Of a DNA stretch of 64,000 bases, positions 21,559-30,499 are shown one piece after another (positions within the stretch are counted from its first letter, which is position 1; every line of letters begins with the position of its first letter). Source of the stretch: Bordetella parapertussis. Lineage in GTDB: Bacteria; Pseudomonadota; Gammaproteobacteria; Burkholderiales; Burkholderiaceae_E. The stretch is from assembly GCA_945883285.1 (NCBI GenBank), contig CAMCXH010000001.1:1-64000 (forward strand), given 5' to 3'. Below the pieces are notes generated by a model. The model worked only from the letters and a program-made list of their open reading frames with translations. It ran no database searches and was not told the DNA's origin. A program made the translations under genes and the position numbers.

Positions 21559-21903
21559 ATGCCCACCTACGACTATGCCTGCGCGGACTGCGGCAGCTTC
21601 GATGCCCTGCGTCCGATGTCCCGCCGCGACGAGCCCGCGGCCTGTCCGGGTTGCGGCATCGCATCGCCGCGGATTTTTGCCAGCGCACCGCGCCTGGCTT
21701 CGCTCGAGACCAGTGTTCGCACGGCGATGGAGACCAACGAGCGTGCCCGTCACGAGCCGAAAAGCTCGAGCGACTATGCACGGCTGCGGCACCCGTCGGG
21801 TTGCGGCTGCTGCAGCACCAGCGTGAAGCGCGGCGCGACCGTGCGGGGTGCCAACGGCAACAAGGCCTTCCCGAGCAAGCGTCCCTGGATGATCAGTCAC
21901 TGA
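21559..21903 (+). CDS. fmdB: FmdB-type zinc-ribbon protein
   Basis: 114 residues, starting ten bases after the fmdA stop. The N-terminal zinc ribbon MPTYDYACADCGSF pairs with ACPGCG (Cys8, Cys11, Cys29, Cys32). A late CGCC at 82-85 adds further thiols. FmdB was described as a regulatory protein for formamidase in Methylophilus; the biochemical role is not settled. The second cysteine group is more than the minimal FmdB domain needs. Confidence 0.85.
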   Translation: MPTYDYACADCGSFDALRPMSRRDEPAACPGCGIASPRIFASAPRLASLETSVRTAMETNERARHEPKSSSDYARLRHPSGCGCCSTSVKRGATVRGANGNKAFPSKRPWMISH

Positions 21904-21929
21904 ACCGTTAACCGCTACGGAGCCGCACC

Positions 21930-22970
21930 ATGCATCACGGTGATATTTCAAGCAGCAAGGACACGGTCGGTGTGGCCGTGGTCAACTACAAGATGCCGCG
22001 TCTTCATACCCATGAAGAAGTGCTGGCCAACTGCCGCAACATCGCGAAGATGATTGAAGGCATGAAGGTCGGCCTGCCCGGCATGGACCTGGTGATCTTC
22101 CCGGAGTACAGCACGCACGGGATCATGTACGACTCGAAAGAGATGTACGACACCGCCTCGGCGATCCCTGGCCCCGAGACCGAGATCTTTGCGCAGGCCT
22201 GCCGCAAGGCCAAGGTCTGGGGCGTTTTTTCGCTCACCGGCGAGCGTCATGAAGAGCACCCCAACAAGGCGCCCTACAACACCCTGATCCTGATGAACGA
22301 CCAGGGCGAGATCGTCCAGAAGTACCGCAAGATCATGCCCTGGGTGCCGATCGAAGGCTGGTATCCGGGCAACTGCACTTATGTGAGTGATGGCCCCAAG
22401 GGCCTGAAGATCAGCCTGATCATCTGCGACGACGGCAACTATCCCGAGATCTGGCGCGACTGCGCGATGAAGGGCGCCGAACTGATCATCCGCTGCCAGG
22501 GCTATATGTATCCGGCCAAGGAGCAGCAGATCATGATCTCCAAGGCGATGGCCTTTGCCAACAACACCTATGTGGCGGTGGCCAATGCGGCCGGCTTCGA
22601 CGGTGTGTATTCCTACTTCGGCCATTCGGCACTCATCGGCTTTGATGGCCGCACGCTCGGCGAATGCGGCGAAGAAGAGATGGGCGTGCAATATGCGGCG
22701 CTCTCCAAGAGCCTGATTCGCGACTTCCGTCGCAATGGCCAGAGCGAGAATCACCTCTTCAAGCTGCTGCATCGCGGCTACACCGGTCTGATCAATTCGC
22801 GTGAAGGCGACAAGGGCGTGGCCGACTGCCCCTACTCGTTCTACAGCGACTGGATCAATGATCCGGAGGGCACGCGCAAGCGGGTCGAGGCGATCACCCG
22901 CGAGACGGTCGGCACCGACGAATGCCCGATCGAGGGCATCCCGAATCAGAGCACCGTCGGGCATCGCTGA
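21930..22970 (+). CDS. amiE: Aliphatic amidase
   Basis: 346 residues, exactly the length of Pseudomonas AmiE and very like it along its whole length ([24 protein letters not shown]). The nitrilase-fold triad is present at the expected positions: Glu59 in VIFPEYS, Lys134 in KYRKIMPW and Cys166 in IICDDGN. It releases ammonia from short-chain amides such as acetamide and propionamide. With FmdA in the same operon, the cell can hydrolyse two classes of amide. It lies 26 bases after fmdB. Confidence 0.95.
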   Translation: MHHGDISSSKDTVGVAVVNYKMPRLHTHEEVLANCRNIAKMIEGMKVGLPGMDLVIFPEYSTHGIMYDSKEMYDTASAIPGPETEIFAQACRKAKVWGVFSLTGERHEEHPNKAPYNTLILMNDQGEIVQKYRKIMPWVPIEGWYPGNCTYVSDGPKGLKISLIICDDGNYPEIWRDCAMKGAELIIRCQGYMYPAKEQQIMISKAMAFANNTYVAVANAAGFDGVYSYFGHSALIGFDGRTLGECGEEEMGVQYAALSKSLIRDFRRNGQSENHLFKLLHRGYTGLINSREGDKGVADCPYSFYSDWINDPEGTRKRVEAITRETVGTDECPIEGIPNQSTVGHR

Positions 22971-22979
22971 GCCACCGAC

Positions 22980-23783
22980 ATGCTGATGGCCGCGCCGCTG
23001 ACTGACTGGAGGATCGCCTCCGAGCCCTACTACCAGCCAGCCGGCAGCGAGGTGGCGCTGTTTGAGGCCGCCTGTGCCCGGCGCCTGCCGGTGATGCTCA
23101 AGGGCCCCACCGGCTGCGGCAAGACGCGGCTGGTGGAATACATGGCCTGGCGGCTGCAGCGCCCGCTGGTGACGGTTGCCTGCAACGATGACCTGAGTGC
23201 CAGCGATCTCGTCGGTCGCTGGCTGCTCGATGCCGACGGCACGCGCTGGCAGGATGGCCCGCTGGCGCTGGCCGCGCGCCACGGCGCCATCTGCTATCTC
23301 GATGAACTGGTCGAGGCGCGGGCCGATACCGCGGTGGTCATTCATCCGCTGACCGATACCCGGCGCATGCTGCCGCTGTCGGCCCGCAACGAGTTGCTCA
23401 CCGCGCATCCCGACTTCTGCCTGGTGGTGTCCTACAACCCGGGGCCGGCGGCCCGTGACATGAAGGCGTCGACCCGCCAGCGCTTTTGCGCACTGGCACT
23501 CGACTATCCGGCGCCCGAGCTCGAGTCACAGATCGTGGCGACCGAGGCGGGCATCGACATCGGGATGGCCAAGCTGATCGTGGGCCTGGGGATTCGCACC
23601 CGCCGCCTGCAAGGACATGGCCTGGACGAGGGGGCCTCCACCCGGATGCTGGTGCATGCCGGCATCCTGGTGGCCCAAGGTGTCGATGCCCAGGATGCCT
23701 GCCGCATGGCGCTGGTGGAGGCACTGACCGACGAGCCCGGAACTCGCCAGGCACTGGAGGCGGCGCTCGAGGCGTCGTTCTAA
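22980..23783 (+). CDS. MoxR-type AAA+ ATPase (CbbQ/NirQ/NorQ family)
   Basis: 267 residues. Walker A is MLKGPTGCGKTRLVEYMA (residues 39-56) and Walker B AICYLDELVEARAD, followed by LPLSARNELLTAHPDFCLVV with the sensor-1 stretch VVSYNPG. These are marks of the CbbQ/NorQ group, hexameric motors that activate enzymes together with a VWA protein, which is encoded next. A second ATG six bases in is possible. It lies nine bases after amiE, so it probably matures or remodels a component of the amide system. The pseudomonad ami operon also carries an ATP-binding protein, AmiB. Confidence 0.85.
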   Translation: MLMAAPLTDWRIASEPYYQPAGSEVALFEAACARRLPVMLKGPTGCGKTRLVEYMAWRLQRPLVTVACNDDLSASDLVGRWLLDADGTRWQDGPLALAARHGAICYLDELVEARADTAVVIHPLTDTRRMLPLSARNELLTAHPDFCLVVSYNPGPAARDMKASTRQRFCALALDYPAPELESQIVATEAGIDIGMAKLIVGLGIRTRRLQGHGLDEGASTRMLVHAGILVAQGVDAQDACRMALVEALTDEPGTRQALEAALEASF

Positions 23784-23787
23784 GGCG

Positions 23788-25416
23788 ATGACCGCGGTCG
23801 CCGAATCGGTTCGCGCAGCGCTGCCGCCCTATCTGCGTGCGCTGTGGAGCGGTCAGCCGCAGCTGAAGTTTGTGGATGCGATGCCCTTCATCGATGGGCA
23901 TTCAATCCATCTGCCGGTTGATCATGCAAGCTTCGCGGGGGCGGGCGCCTGGCAGTGGTATCGCGCCGCGGTCGCCCATTCGGCCGCCCACCTCGCCTTC
24001 TCGCCGCCGGTCTTCGACGGACGCGGCCTTGCGCCGATCTCGCGTGCGCTATTGGGCGTGCTGGAAGACGCCCGCATCGAAGCGCTGGCCTGCCGGGAGC
24101 TGCCCGGACTGCGTCGGCTATGGTTCCCGTTGCATAGCGCCTCACCGGCCGATGGCGAGGGCTTCGAGGCGCTGCTGCTGCGCCTGTCGCGCAGCCTGCT
24201 CGATGCCGGCTATGAAGATGATCATCCGTGGATACGCAAGGGCCTGGCGCTCTTTTATGGTGATGACGACCGACAGACCCTGCTGCTGCGCCGCCCGGAT
24301 GAATTGCGGCTTGCGGCTTCGCTGCTGGGCAACGACATCGGCCAGATGCGCTTGCAGTTCAACTCGCGGATGTATCGGCCGGGGCCGGACTATCGCGATG
24401 ACTCCCGATGGATGTGGGCATCCGGGCAGTCTGACGATCCGCAGCCGGTCGAGCCGCCACCGTCGCGCTCATCCGACCCTGGCAACAGCGATGCGGTGGC
24501 ACAGGCTGCGCCGCCGGTATCAGGCCCGGTGCTTCGATATCCGGAGTTTGACCGGCTGATCGGTCGGCTGCGTCATGGCTGGTGCTCGGTGTCGCAGCAG
24601 GCGGTGGGCGCGCCCGATCATGTCGAGGGTCGGCTGGCGATCAGCCCGCCGGCCACAACGGCGATCACCGCTGACCTGATCCGGGTGCTGCGCCTGTCGC
24701 GGGCGCATCGCTCGAAGGCGACGCAGATTGCTCATGAAGGCGATGCCTTTGATATCGATGCGGTGTTGCGAAGTCGCGTGGCCAGACGCGTGCGACGCGC
24801 CAGCGATGCGCCGATCTTTCGGCGCAGTGTCGCGCAGTCCCGTCAGGGCCGGATGATGGTCATCATCGATCAGTCGGCCTCGAGTTCGGCCGCCTGGGCC
24901 GGATCGACCACCAGTCTGCTGCAGGGCGCGTGTGCGATCACCGCACTGCTTGCGCAGGCTTTGCAGGCCTGCGGCATACAGGTCGCGATTGCCGGCTTCA
25001 GCTCGAATGGCCGTCATGCGGTGGCGCTGCGAGGCGTGAAGGATTTTGATGAGCCGATGGATGAGGCGGTGGTCTTTCGGTTGGCGTCCTTGCGCAGCCA
25101 GCACTCGACGCGACTGGGTACCGCCATTCGCCATGCCACGCGTGCGGTGGTCGAGGCGCGAGGCCGCGGCAGCCGGCAGGTGGTGATCGTGAGCGATGGC
25201 CTGCCCTGGGATGTCGATGTCCATGATCCGCACTACCTCGAGTCGGATGCGCATGATGCGGTGAGGCGGGCAAGGCGGCAGGGTGTGGTGGTGAGTTGCC
25301 TTGTGCTCGATCCCACCGGGCAGGCGAGTGCGCGAAAGGTCTTCGGCGCGCGAAGGGTGGGCATGTTGCAGACCCTGGCCGACTTGCCTGAGCAGGTACG
25401 CCGACTCGGAGTCTGA
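23788..25416 (+). CDS. VWA-domain protein (NorD/CbbO-like partner of the MoxR ATPase)
   Basis: 542 residues, starting five bases after the ATPase stop. The first 350 residues are the helical region typical of NorD/CbbO (SFAGAGAWQWYRAAVAHSAA). A C-terminal von Willebrand A domain has the MIDAS residues DQSAS near residue 360, a later Thr in RLGTAIRHAT and Asp in VIVSDGLPWD. In CbbQO and NorQD pairs the VWA protein binds the target enzyme through the metal site while the AAA+ ring works on it. Here the target is unknown; FmdA, AmiE or the kinase-permease are candidates. Confidence 0.82.
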   Translation: MTAVAESVRAALPPYLRALWSGQPQLKFVDAMPFIDGHSIHLPVDHASFAGAGAWQWYRAAVAHSAAHLAFSPPVFDGRGLAPISRALLGVLEDARIEALACRELPGLRRLWFPLHSASPADGEGFEALLLRLSRSLLDAGYEDDHPWIRKGLALFYGDDDRQTLLLRRPDELRLAASLLGNDIGQMRLQFNSRMYRPGPDYRDDSRWMWASGQSDDPQPVEPPPSRSSDPGNSDAVAQAAPPVSGPVLRYPEFDRLIGRLRHGWCSVSQQAVGAPDHVEGRLAISPPATTAITADLIRVLRLSRAHRSKATQIAHEGDAFDIDAVLRSRVARRVRRASDAPIFRRSVAQSRQGRMMVIIDQSASSSAAWAGSTTSLLQGACAITALLAQALQACGIQVAIAGFSSNGRHAVALRGVKDFDEPMDEAVVFRLASLRSQHSTRLGTAIRHATRAVVEARGRGSRQVVIVSDGLPWDVDVHDPHYLESDAHDAVRRARRQGVVVSCLVLDPTGQASARKVFGARRVGMLQTLADLPEQVRRLGV

Positions 25417-25579
25417 GCCGGTGTCGCCCTCATTGAGTCGGGCGCGACCAACCGAGGTCAGCAATGTGTCAGGTGGCGGGCCGTCGCCTGGCGGTTACCT
25501 GACCCGGACCTCGGCCCATGCGCTCGGTCAACTTGGCGCCGATCCCCCTGGCCGGCTAACCAAGGCCATCCGGGCTTCC

Positions 25580-26842
25580 TCAAGCACCCGCGTGTGGGCG
25601 TGATGTGTCGAAAACCACCTGATCCCACCAACTCAGCCGCTCGAAGAAGTCACGCGCCATCGCGGGGGGTACGTCGTCAGCAATCTCACCCAGTGCTCGG
25701 ACGCCGTCCACCCGATCAAACAGGCGCTTTTCGGTGGCATCGATCGGCATCACCAGGTCGCGATAGGTGTGGGTACGGTTGATCAGTACGGCGGATGCGC
25801 CGGGCGGCAGGCGTTCCTGCACGCAGATCGTGTCCGGCAGGCGGATGGGTACCCAGGCGCGCCAGGCGCTGTCGGAATGCGCGGCCAGGTCTGACGGCGG
25901 CGCACCGTGCGGATGGTCGTCGCGGCAGGCCACCACACTGTGCGTCACCATCGTGCCGCGGAACAGTTCGACCGCGGCAAACTGGTCCGGGGCCGCCAAC
26001 CGGGCGATGCGGTCTGTCTGGGGCAGTTTGGCCATCACACCGCAGCGCGGGCTGTACGGCGCCTGACTTAGCCAGCGGCCGAATCGCAGCCCACCCTGGG
26101 CCAGGAACTCGAACAACTGCGGAACCGAGTAAGCGCGGTCCTGAGGATTGAGCAGCGCGTCGGCCACAGCTGCGGCATGCTTGAAGTCGGGTGCCTGGCG
26201 CAGCAGGGGTTCCAGCGGATGGCCGGGCGGCAACGACTTGATCGCGATCATCAGCTCGGCGATGCCCGCTTCGGTGGCCGGCACCCCGATGCGCCGGCAG
26301 AAGTCCTGCAGCAGGTAGATGCCGGTGCGGCCGTAGGGGGCATACACCATCAGGTGCATCACGCCGTCGGGCTTGAGCACGCTGCGCAGCGCTTGCAGGC
26401 CTGCGACAGGGTCGACCAGGTGATGCAGCACGCCGGTGCAGACGATCTGGTCGAACTGCATGCCGAGCTCACCCACGCGCTCGACTGGAAGCTGGTGCAG
26501 CTGCAGGTTGTCGAGACCGTACCTTTGCTTGAGGTCTTCGGTGCAGCGCACGCTGGTGGCGCTGAAGTCGATGCCAGTCACTCGCGCTGAGGGCCATCGA
26601 ACCGCGTGCTTGGCCGCCTGCGAGGTGCCGCAGCCGGCGATCAGGATCGAGGGGTCCTCGCGGTAGGGCAGCGCAGGCTGGAACAGATGATGGTCGGCGC
26701 GTCGCCGCTGCGGGTCGGCCCACAGCTGGCGGTACTGGTCGAGGCTGTCGACCGGCCCGGGATAGGGGTAGCGCTCGTAGAAGGCCTGGACGTCACCCAT
26801 CGACCCGGACGAAGACAGAGGGGGTTGTGCGAGGGGACTCAT
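25580..26842 (-). CDS. SAM-dependent methyltransferase with PqqD-like C-terminal region
   Basis: 420 residues from the ATG at 26842. QAFYERYPYPGP begins the core, followed by SILIAGCGTSQAA (SAM-binding loop), VTGIDFSATSV and FDQIVCTGVLHHLVDP, a class I fold. The last 80 residues (EKRLFDRVDGVRALGEIADD) resemble a small winged-helix PqqD-type domain that often binds peptide substrates. I preferred 26842 to upstream starts because those overlap a terminator hairpin. It lies after the sulfatase but is separated from it by that terminator. Substrate unknown. Confidence 0.75.
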   Translation of the reverse strand: MSPLAQPPLSSSGSMGDVQAFYERYPYPGPVDSLDQYRQLWADPQRRRADHHLFQPALPYREDPSILIAGCGTSQAAKHAVRWPSARVTGIDFSATSVRCTEDLKQRYGLDNLQLHQLPVERVGELGMQFDQIVCTGVLHHLVDPVAGLQALRSVLKPDGVMHLMVYAPYGRTGIYLLQDFCRRIGVPATEAGIAELMIAIKSLPPGHPLEPLLRQAPDFKHAAAVADALLNPQDRAYSVPQLFEFLAQGGLRFGRWLSQAPYSPRCGVMAKLPQTDRIARLAAPDQFAAVELFRGTMVTHSVVACRDDHPHGAPPSDLAAHSDSAWRAWVPIRLPDTICVQERLPPGASAVLINRTHTYRDLVMPIDATEKRLFDRVDGVRALGEIADDVPPAMARDFFERLSWWDQVVFDTSRPHAGA

Positions 26843-26856
26843 CGGATCGGCATCAT

Positions 26857-26895
26857 GAAAGAAAATCCCCGGCAAACCCATGGTCTGCCGGGGAT
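26857..26895 (-). terminator. Intrinsic terminator after the sulfatase gene
   Basis: On the minus strand ATCCCCGGCA pairs with TGCCGGGGAT (10 bp, 11-base loop), then TTTCTTTC follows. It lies about 50 bases after the sulfatase stop and ends 15 bases before the methyltransferase ATG. Confidence 0.75.
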
Positions 26896-26946
26896 CGGAC
26901 CATTACGATTGCGCGCCAGACGGGCCTCGCAATCAGCACGGCCTGG

Positions 26947-28431
26947 TCAGCCGCCCTTTTGCCCTGCAGCCAGGCTCGCCAGCACCGCGTCCAGCGAGAA
27001 GGTACCCACCTTCTGGCTGGGCGGGAACTCCTTGAACGTGGCGATGTACTTGCCGATGAACTCCTGCGCCGGAACGAACATGAACACCCGATCCAGGCGC
27101 CAGTGGTCGTAGTCCATCGCGACATGATCGGCGATCTCGAACGGATCGGTGCGCAGATTGAACAGCTTGGGCACACGCAGCGGCACGAAGGGCTCTGCCC
27201 AGACCGCGAAGCCGTGCGCGCGCTGCTCCTGGAAGACGATCTTCCACTGGTCGTAGCGCAGTGCCACCAGCGAGCCGTCGTCGTTCCAGTAGAAGAACTC
27301 CTTGCGCGGGCTTGGCGCCTTGCCGCCGATGGCCGGCGTGAGGTCGTAGCCATCAAGGTGGACCTTGAAGGTCTTCTTGCCGACCTTCATGCCCTTGAGC
27401 AACTTCTCCTTCACGCCGGGCACACCCGCTATCGTCATGATCGTCGGAAGCATGTCCTCGTGGGAGAAGATGTCGTTGTTGACCGTGCCGGGCTTGATGT
27501 GGCCGGGCCAGCGGATCGCGCAGGGCACGCGGTAGCCGCCTTCCCAGTTCTCGTTCTTCTCGCCGCGAAACGGCGTCGTGCCGCCATCGGGCCAGGTGAA
27601 GCATTCGGCGCCGTTGTCGGTCGAATACATCACGATGGTGTTATCCGTAAGCCCCAGTTCATCGAGCTTGTCAAGAATCTGACCGACGTGCCCATCGTGC
27701 TCGACCATGCCGTCGGGGTAGACGCCCAGGCCGGTCTTGCCCTTCGATTCATCCTTCAGGTGCGTGAAGATATGCATGCGGGTGGAGTTCCACCACAGGA
27801 AGAAAGGCTTGTTGGCTTTCTTCGCTTTCTCCAGATATTTCAGCGTGAGGGCGGTGACTTCCTCGTCGATGGTCTTCATGCGCTCGATGTTGAGCGGGCC
27901 GGTGCTTTTGATCTTCTGCGTGCCGTCCGGGTTGGCAAAGCTATGGATGACGCCACGGGTCGCATACTTCTTGATCAGTGCAGGATCTTTGAAGTAGTCG
28001 GGGTTCTCAGGCTCCTGCTCGGCGTTGAGGTGATACAGCGAGCCGAAGAACTCGTCGAAACCGTGGGCGGTGGGCAGCGTTTCGTCGGCATCGCCGAGGT
28101 GGTTCTTGCCGAACTGGGCGGTCATGTACCCCTGGTCCTTGAGCAGCTCCGCGATGGTGACATCGCGCGCCTGCAGGCCTTCCTTGGCGCCGGGCAGACC
28201 GACCTTCAGCATGCCGGTGCGAAAGCCCGACTGGCCGGTGATGAAGCAGGCGCGACCGGCGGTGCAGCTTTGCTGACCGTACCAGTCGGTGAACATCGCG
28301 CCCTCCTTGACGATGCGATCGATGTTCGGGGTCTTGTAGCCCATCATCCCGTGGTTGTAGGCGCTGATGTTGAACCAGCCGATGTCGTCACCCCAGAGAA
28401 TCAGAAAATTAGGCTTATTCTTGGTTGCCAT
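26947..28431 (-). CDS. Arylsulfatase, Cys-type formylglycine site
   Basis: 494 residues without a signal peptide. PNFLILWGDDIGW gives the metal-binding aspartates of the sulfatase family. SCTAGR at 55-60 has the C-x-A-x-R form of the activation motif, Cys56 becoming formylglycine. NGAECFTWPDGGTTPFRGEK and GGYRVPCAIRWPG are later conserved parts. It should release sulfate from an organic ester, but the substrate cannot be read from sequence. A good AAGGA precedes the ATG. The maturing radical SAM enzyme is encoded just upstream, which fits a cytoplasmic, oxygen-independent activation route. Confidence 0.9.
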   Translation of the reverse strand: MATKNKPNFLILWGDDIGWFNISAYNHGMMGYKTPNIDRIVKEGAMFTDWYGQQSCTAGRACFITGQSGFRTGMLKVGLPGAKEGLQARDVTIAELLKDQGYMTAQFGKNHLGDADETLPTAHGFDEFFGSLYHLNAEQEPENPDYFKDPALIKKYATRGVIHSFANPDGTQKIKSTGPLNIERMKTIDEEVTALTLKYLEKAKKANKPFFLWWNSTRMHIFTHLKDESKGKTGLGVYPDGMVEHDGHVGQILDKLDELGLTDNTIVMYSTDNGAECFTWPDGGTTPFRGEKNENWEGGYRVPCAIRWPGHIKPGTVNNDIFSHEDMLPTIMTIAGVPGVKEKLLKGMKVGKKTFKVHLDGYDLTPAIGGKAPSPRKEFFYWNDDGSLVALRYDQWKIVFQEQRAHGFAVWAEPFVPLRVPKLFNLRTDPFEIADHVAMDYDHWRLDRVFMFVPAQEFIGKYIATFKEFPPSQKVGTFSLDAVLASLAAGQKGG

Positions 28432-28450
28432 GGCTTCATCCTTTCCTTAG

Positions 28451-28472
28451 AAAAAAGGGCGCACGCACGCCC
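28451..28472 (-). terminator. Terminator or attenuator between maturase and sulfatase genes
   Basis: On the minus strand GGGCG, loop TGCGTG, CGCCC and TTTTTT follow in order. The T run ends only a few bases before the sulfatase Shine-Dalgarno, so the hairpin sits in the sulfatase leader. Confidence 0.6.
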
Positions 28473-28527
28473 GTTGAACAACCCGATTGAGTCTTGCGGT
28501 TGAAATCCATTGATCGTTGGCCTGCGG

Positions 28528-29949
28528 CTAACCGGCCGGGGTCAGCGTCTGCGGAGCTGCTGGCGTGACGCCGCTGAACGGCGTCTGCGGATCCTGCTCG
28601 CCGTGGCAGAAGCGGAACTTCTTGCCGCTGCCGCAGGGGCAAGGCTGGTAGGCGTTGCGCCGGGCGTCCAGCGCGGCGATGCTGGTCATCACCTCGGCGG
28701 GCGGATGGCCCTGCTTGTACAACTGGGCCATCACGTTGAAGGTCGGCCCGGTGTGCATGAAGAACTTCTCGAGCCCGGCGCAGAGATAGTTCTGGCCCGG
28801 CTCGCCGTCCTTGCTGAGTACGAAGCGGTCTTTGGGGCAGCCGCCATTGCACCAGTTACGTACCTTGCAACCCTGGCATTGCCGGGTCAGCGTGTCGCGC
28901 TTGTCCTGGCCGAACTTGCGCTGCTCGGGCGAGGCGACCATGGTGAGCATGTGGGTCTTGTGGATGTTGCCCAGCAGGTGCTTTGGTTCGACGAAGTGAT
29001 CGCATGAGTACAGGTCGCCGTTGTGCTCCAGCGCCGGGCCGTAACCGCAGGTGGGCGCGTGAATACACAGCATGTGGCGGCCGAAGAAGGCCTCGAGCGT
29101 GACATCGAACAGCTGCACATAGACCTGACCCACGTCACGTCGTACCCATTCCTCGAACACGTCGATCAGGAAGCTGCCGTACTGCTCGGAACCCACTGTG
29201 CGTTCGGTGACCAGGTTGCCGGTTTGGGTATAGAGCAGGCGCTTCTCGCCGGGCACTTCGCTCCAGCCCCTGTTGGCGATGCTGATGGTCTGCTCGGTGG
29301 CGCGCTCGACGATCGGGATGAACTGGACCCATTTCGCGCCCAGCTCGTCGCGAAAGAAGCGGTAGACCGCCCGCCCATGGTGCTGGTTGGCGGCATTGAC
29401 GGTACACAGGATGTTGAAGTCGACCTCGTGACGGCGCAGCGCCTGCCAGCCCTTCATCACCAGATCGAAGGTGCCCTTGCCGCGACGGTCCAGCCGGTAG
29501 GTGTCGTGCAGCTCGCGCGGGCCGTCGACACTCAATCCGACCAGAAAGTCGTGCTGCTTGAAGAAGCGGCACCAGTCGTCGTCCACCAGCAGGCCGTTGG
29601 TCTGGAAGGTGTGTTTGACCGTCTGCTCGGGCCGGCGGTGCTTCTCGACCAGCTCGACCGCATGCTGAAAAAATTCAAGTTTCATCAGCGTCGGCTCGCC
29701 GCCCTGCCAGGCCACCGTCACGTTGGGCACGCGGTGCGATTCAAGCAGCTGGCGGATGTAGGCCTCGAGCGTGGACGCCGACATCCGGCTCTTGTCGTTC
29801 GGGTAAAGCGCTTCCTTGGACAGGAAGAAGCAGTAGGTGCAATCGATGTTGCAAGTCGAGCCGCTGGGCTTGGCCAGGAGATGAAACCCCGGCGGACCCC
29901 GGTCGGGCATCGGCGGGTGTAGCGCGGGCGATTCAGCGGGCTGGATCAT
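28528..29949 (-). CDS. Anaerobic sulfatase-maturating radical SAM enzyme with SEC-C tail
   Basis: 473 residues. GSTCNIDCTYCFF has the CxxxCxxC cluster motif (Cys33, Cys37, Cys40), and VTVAWQGGEPTLM and QTNGLLVDDDWC are radical SAM core. The SPASM region has several cysteines (CIHAPTCGYGPALEHNGDLY, CQGCKVRNWCNGGCPKDRF) for two auxiliary clusters. It oxidises the sulfatase Cys to formylglycine. Unusually, the C-terminus (about 434-451, YQPCPCGSGKKFRFCHGE) is a zinc-binding SEC-C motif, which may help dock a client. The sulfatase lies directly downstream. Confidence 0.9.
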   Translation of the reverse strand: MIQPAESPALHPPMPDRGPPGFHLLAKPSGSTCNIDCTYCFFLSKEALYPNDKSRMSASTLEAYIRQLLESHRVPNVTVAWQGGEPTLMKLEFFQHAVELVEKHRRPEQTVKHTFQTNGLLVDDDWCRFFKQHDFLVGLSVDGPRELHDTYRLDRRGKGTFDLVMKGWQALRRHEVDFNILCTVNAANQHHGRAVYRFFRDELGAKWVQFIPIVERATEQTISIANRGWSEVPGEKRLLYTQTGNLVTERTVGSEQYGSFLIDVFEEWVRRDVGQVYVQLFDVTLEAFFGRHMLCIHAPTCGYGPALEHNGDLYSCDHFVEPKHLLGNIHKTHMLTMVASPEQRKFGQDKRDTLTRQCQGCKVRNWCNGGCPKDRFVLSKDGEPGQNYLCAGLEKFFMHTGPTFNVMAQLYKQGHPPAEVMTSIAALDARRNAYQPCPCGSGKKFRFCHGEQDPQTPFSGVTPAAPQTLTPAG

Positions 29950-30035
29950 GACCGGGTCTCATTGAAACAAAATTTTTTTTCGGACCTGACAAGATACTCG
30001 CCAGTGTCGGTCGGTTTCACCCTTGAACGCGCCGG

Positions 30036-30064
30036 AGTATAGGCCGAGGCAAGGAGAATCACAA
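30036..30064 (-). promoter_or_regulatory. Candidate sigma-70 promoter for the maturase gene
   Basis: On the minus strand TTGTGA, 17 bases and TATACT follow in order, the standard spacing, about 90 bases before the maturase ATG. The spacing and hexamers are seen; activity is inferred. Confidence 0.5.
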
Positions 30065-30104
30065 TTTCACTTTCGACCATCGTCCGGGTCCGGGCCGGCG
30101 TGCC

Positions 30105-30488
30105 CTAGCGCATCAGGCGCGTGACAAGGCCCCGCAGCAGCAGGTAGGGCACGATGGCCAGCAGGAAGGCCACGATGAGCACTTCACCGGGATACACCGT
30201 GTTCAGCACCCTGATCTGAAAGATGATGTCGAGCACCATTGCCAGCACGAACACCTTGCCGACGCTCTTCCAGCCGTCCCTGAGCATTTCGGCGCGGTGC
30301 CCGGAGTCGGTGAACAGCGACCAGAAGTAAGGTGGCTTGCTCAGCTTCGCATCCTTCAGCCCGGCGATGATGGCGAAGATCGAGGCCATCACCGGTTGCA
30401 GGATCAGGCGGAACTTCATCGGCCCGGTGACACGGTCCGACATGTGTTCAACGATACGTATCCAGAACTCGTCCATCGGCACGCTCAC
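30105..30488 (-). CDS. Small integral membrane protein of unknown function
   Basis: 127 residues (a start at Met5 is also possible). A short soluble N-terminus DEFWIRIVEHMSDRVTGP leads to three or so hydrophobic segments: LILQPVMASIFAIIAGL, KVFVLAMVLDIIFQI and VLIVAFLLAIVPYLLLRGL. I do not recognise the family. It lies 12 bases from the ZIP-like gene on the same strand, so the three membrane genes probably form one transcript upstream of the sulfatase-maturase unit. Confidence 0.6.
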   Translation of the reverse strand: MSVPMDEFWIRIVEHMSDRVTGPMKFRLILQPVMASIFAIIAGLKDAKLSKPPYFWSLFTDSGHRAEMLRDGWKSVGKVFVLAMVLDIIFQIRVLNTVYPGEVLIVAFLLAIVPYLLLRGLVTRLMR

Positions 30489-30499
30489 TTTCGGTGTGT

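Noticed and set aside
25468-25503. Inverted repeat GTCAGGT...ACCTGAC between the VWA gene and the methyltransferase gene as a terminator
   Set aside because: The loop is over 20 bases and there is no T run on either strand.
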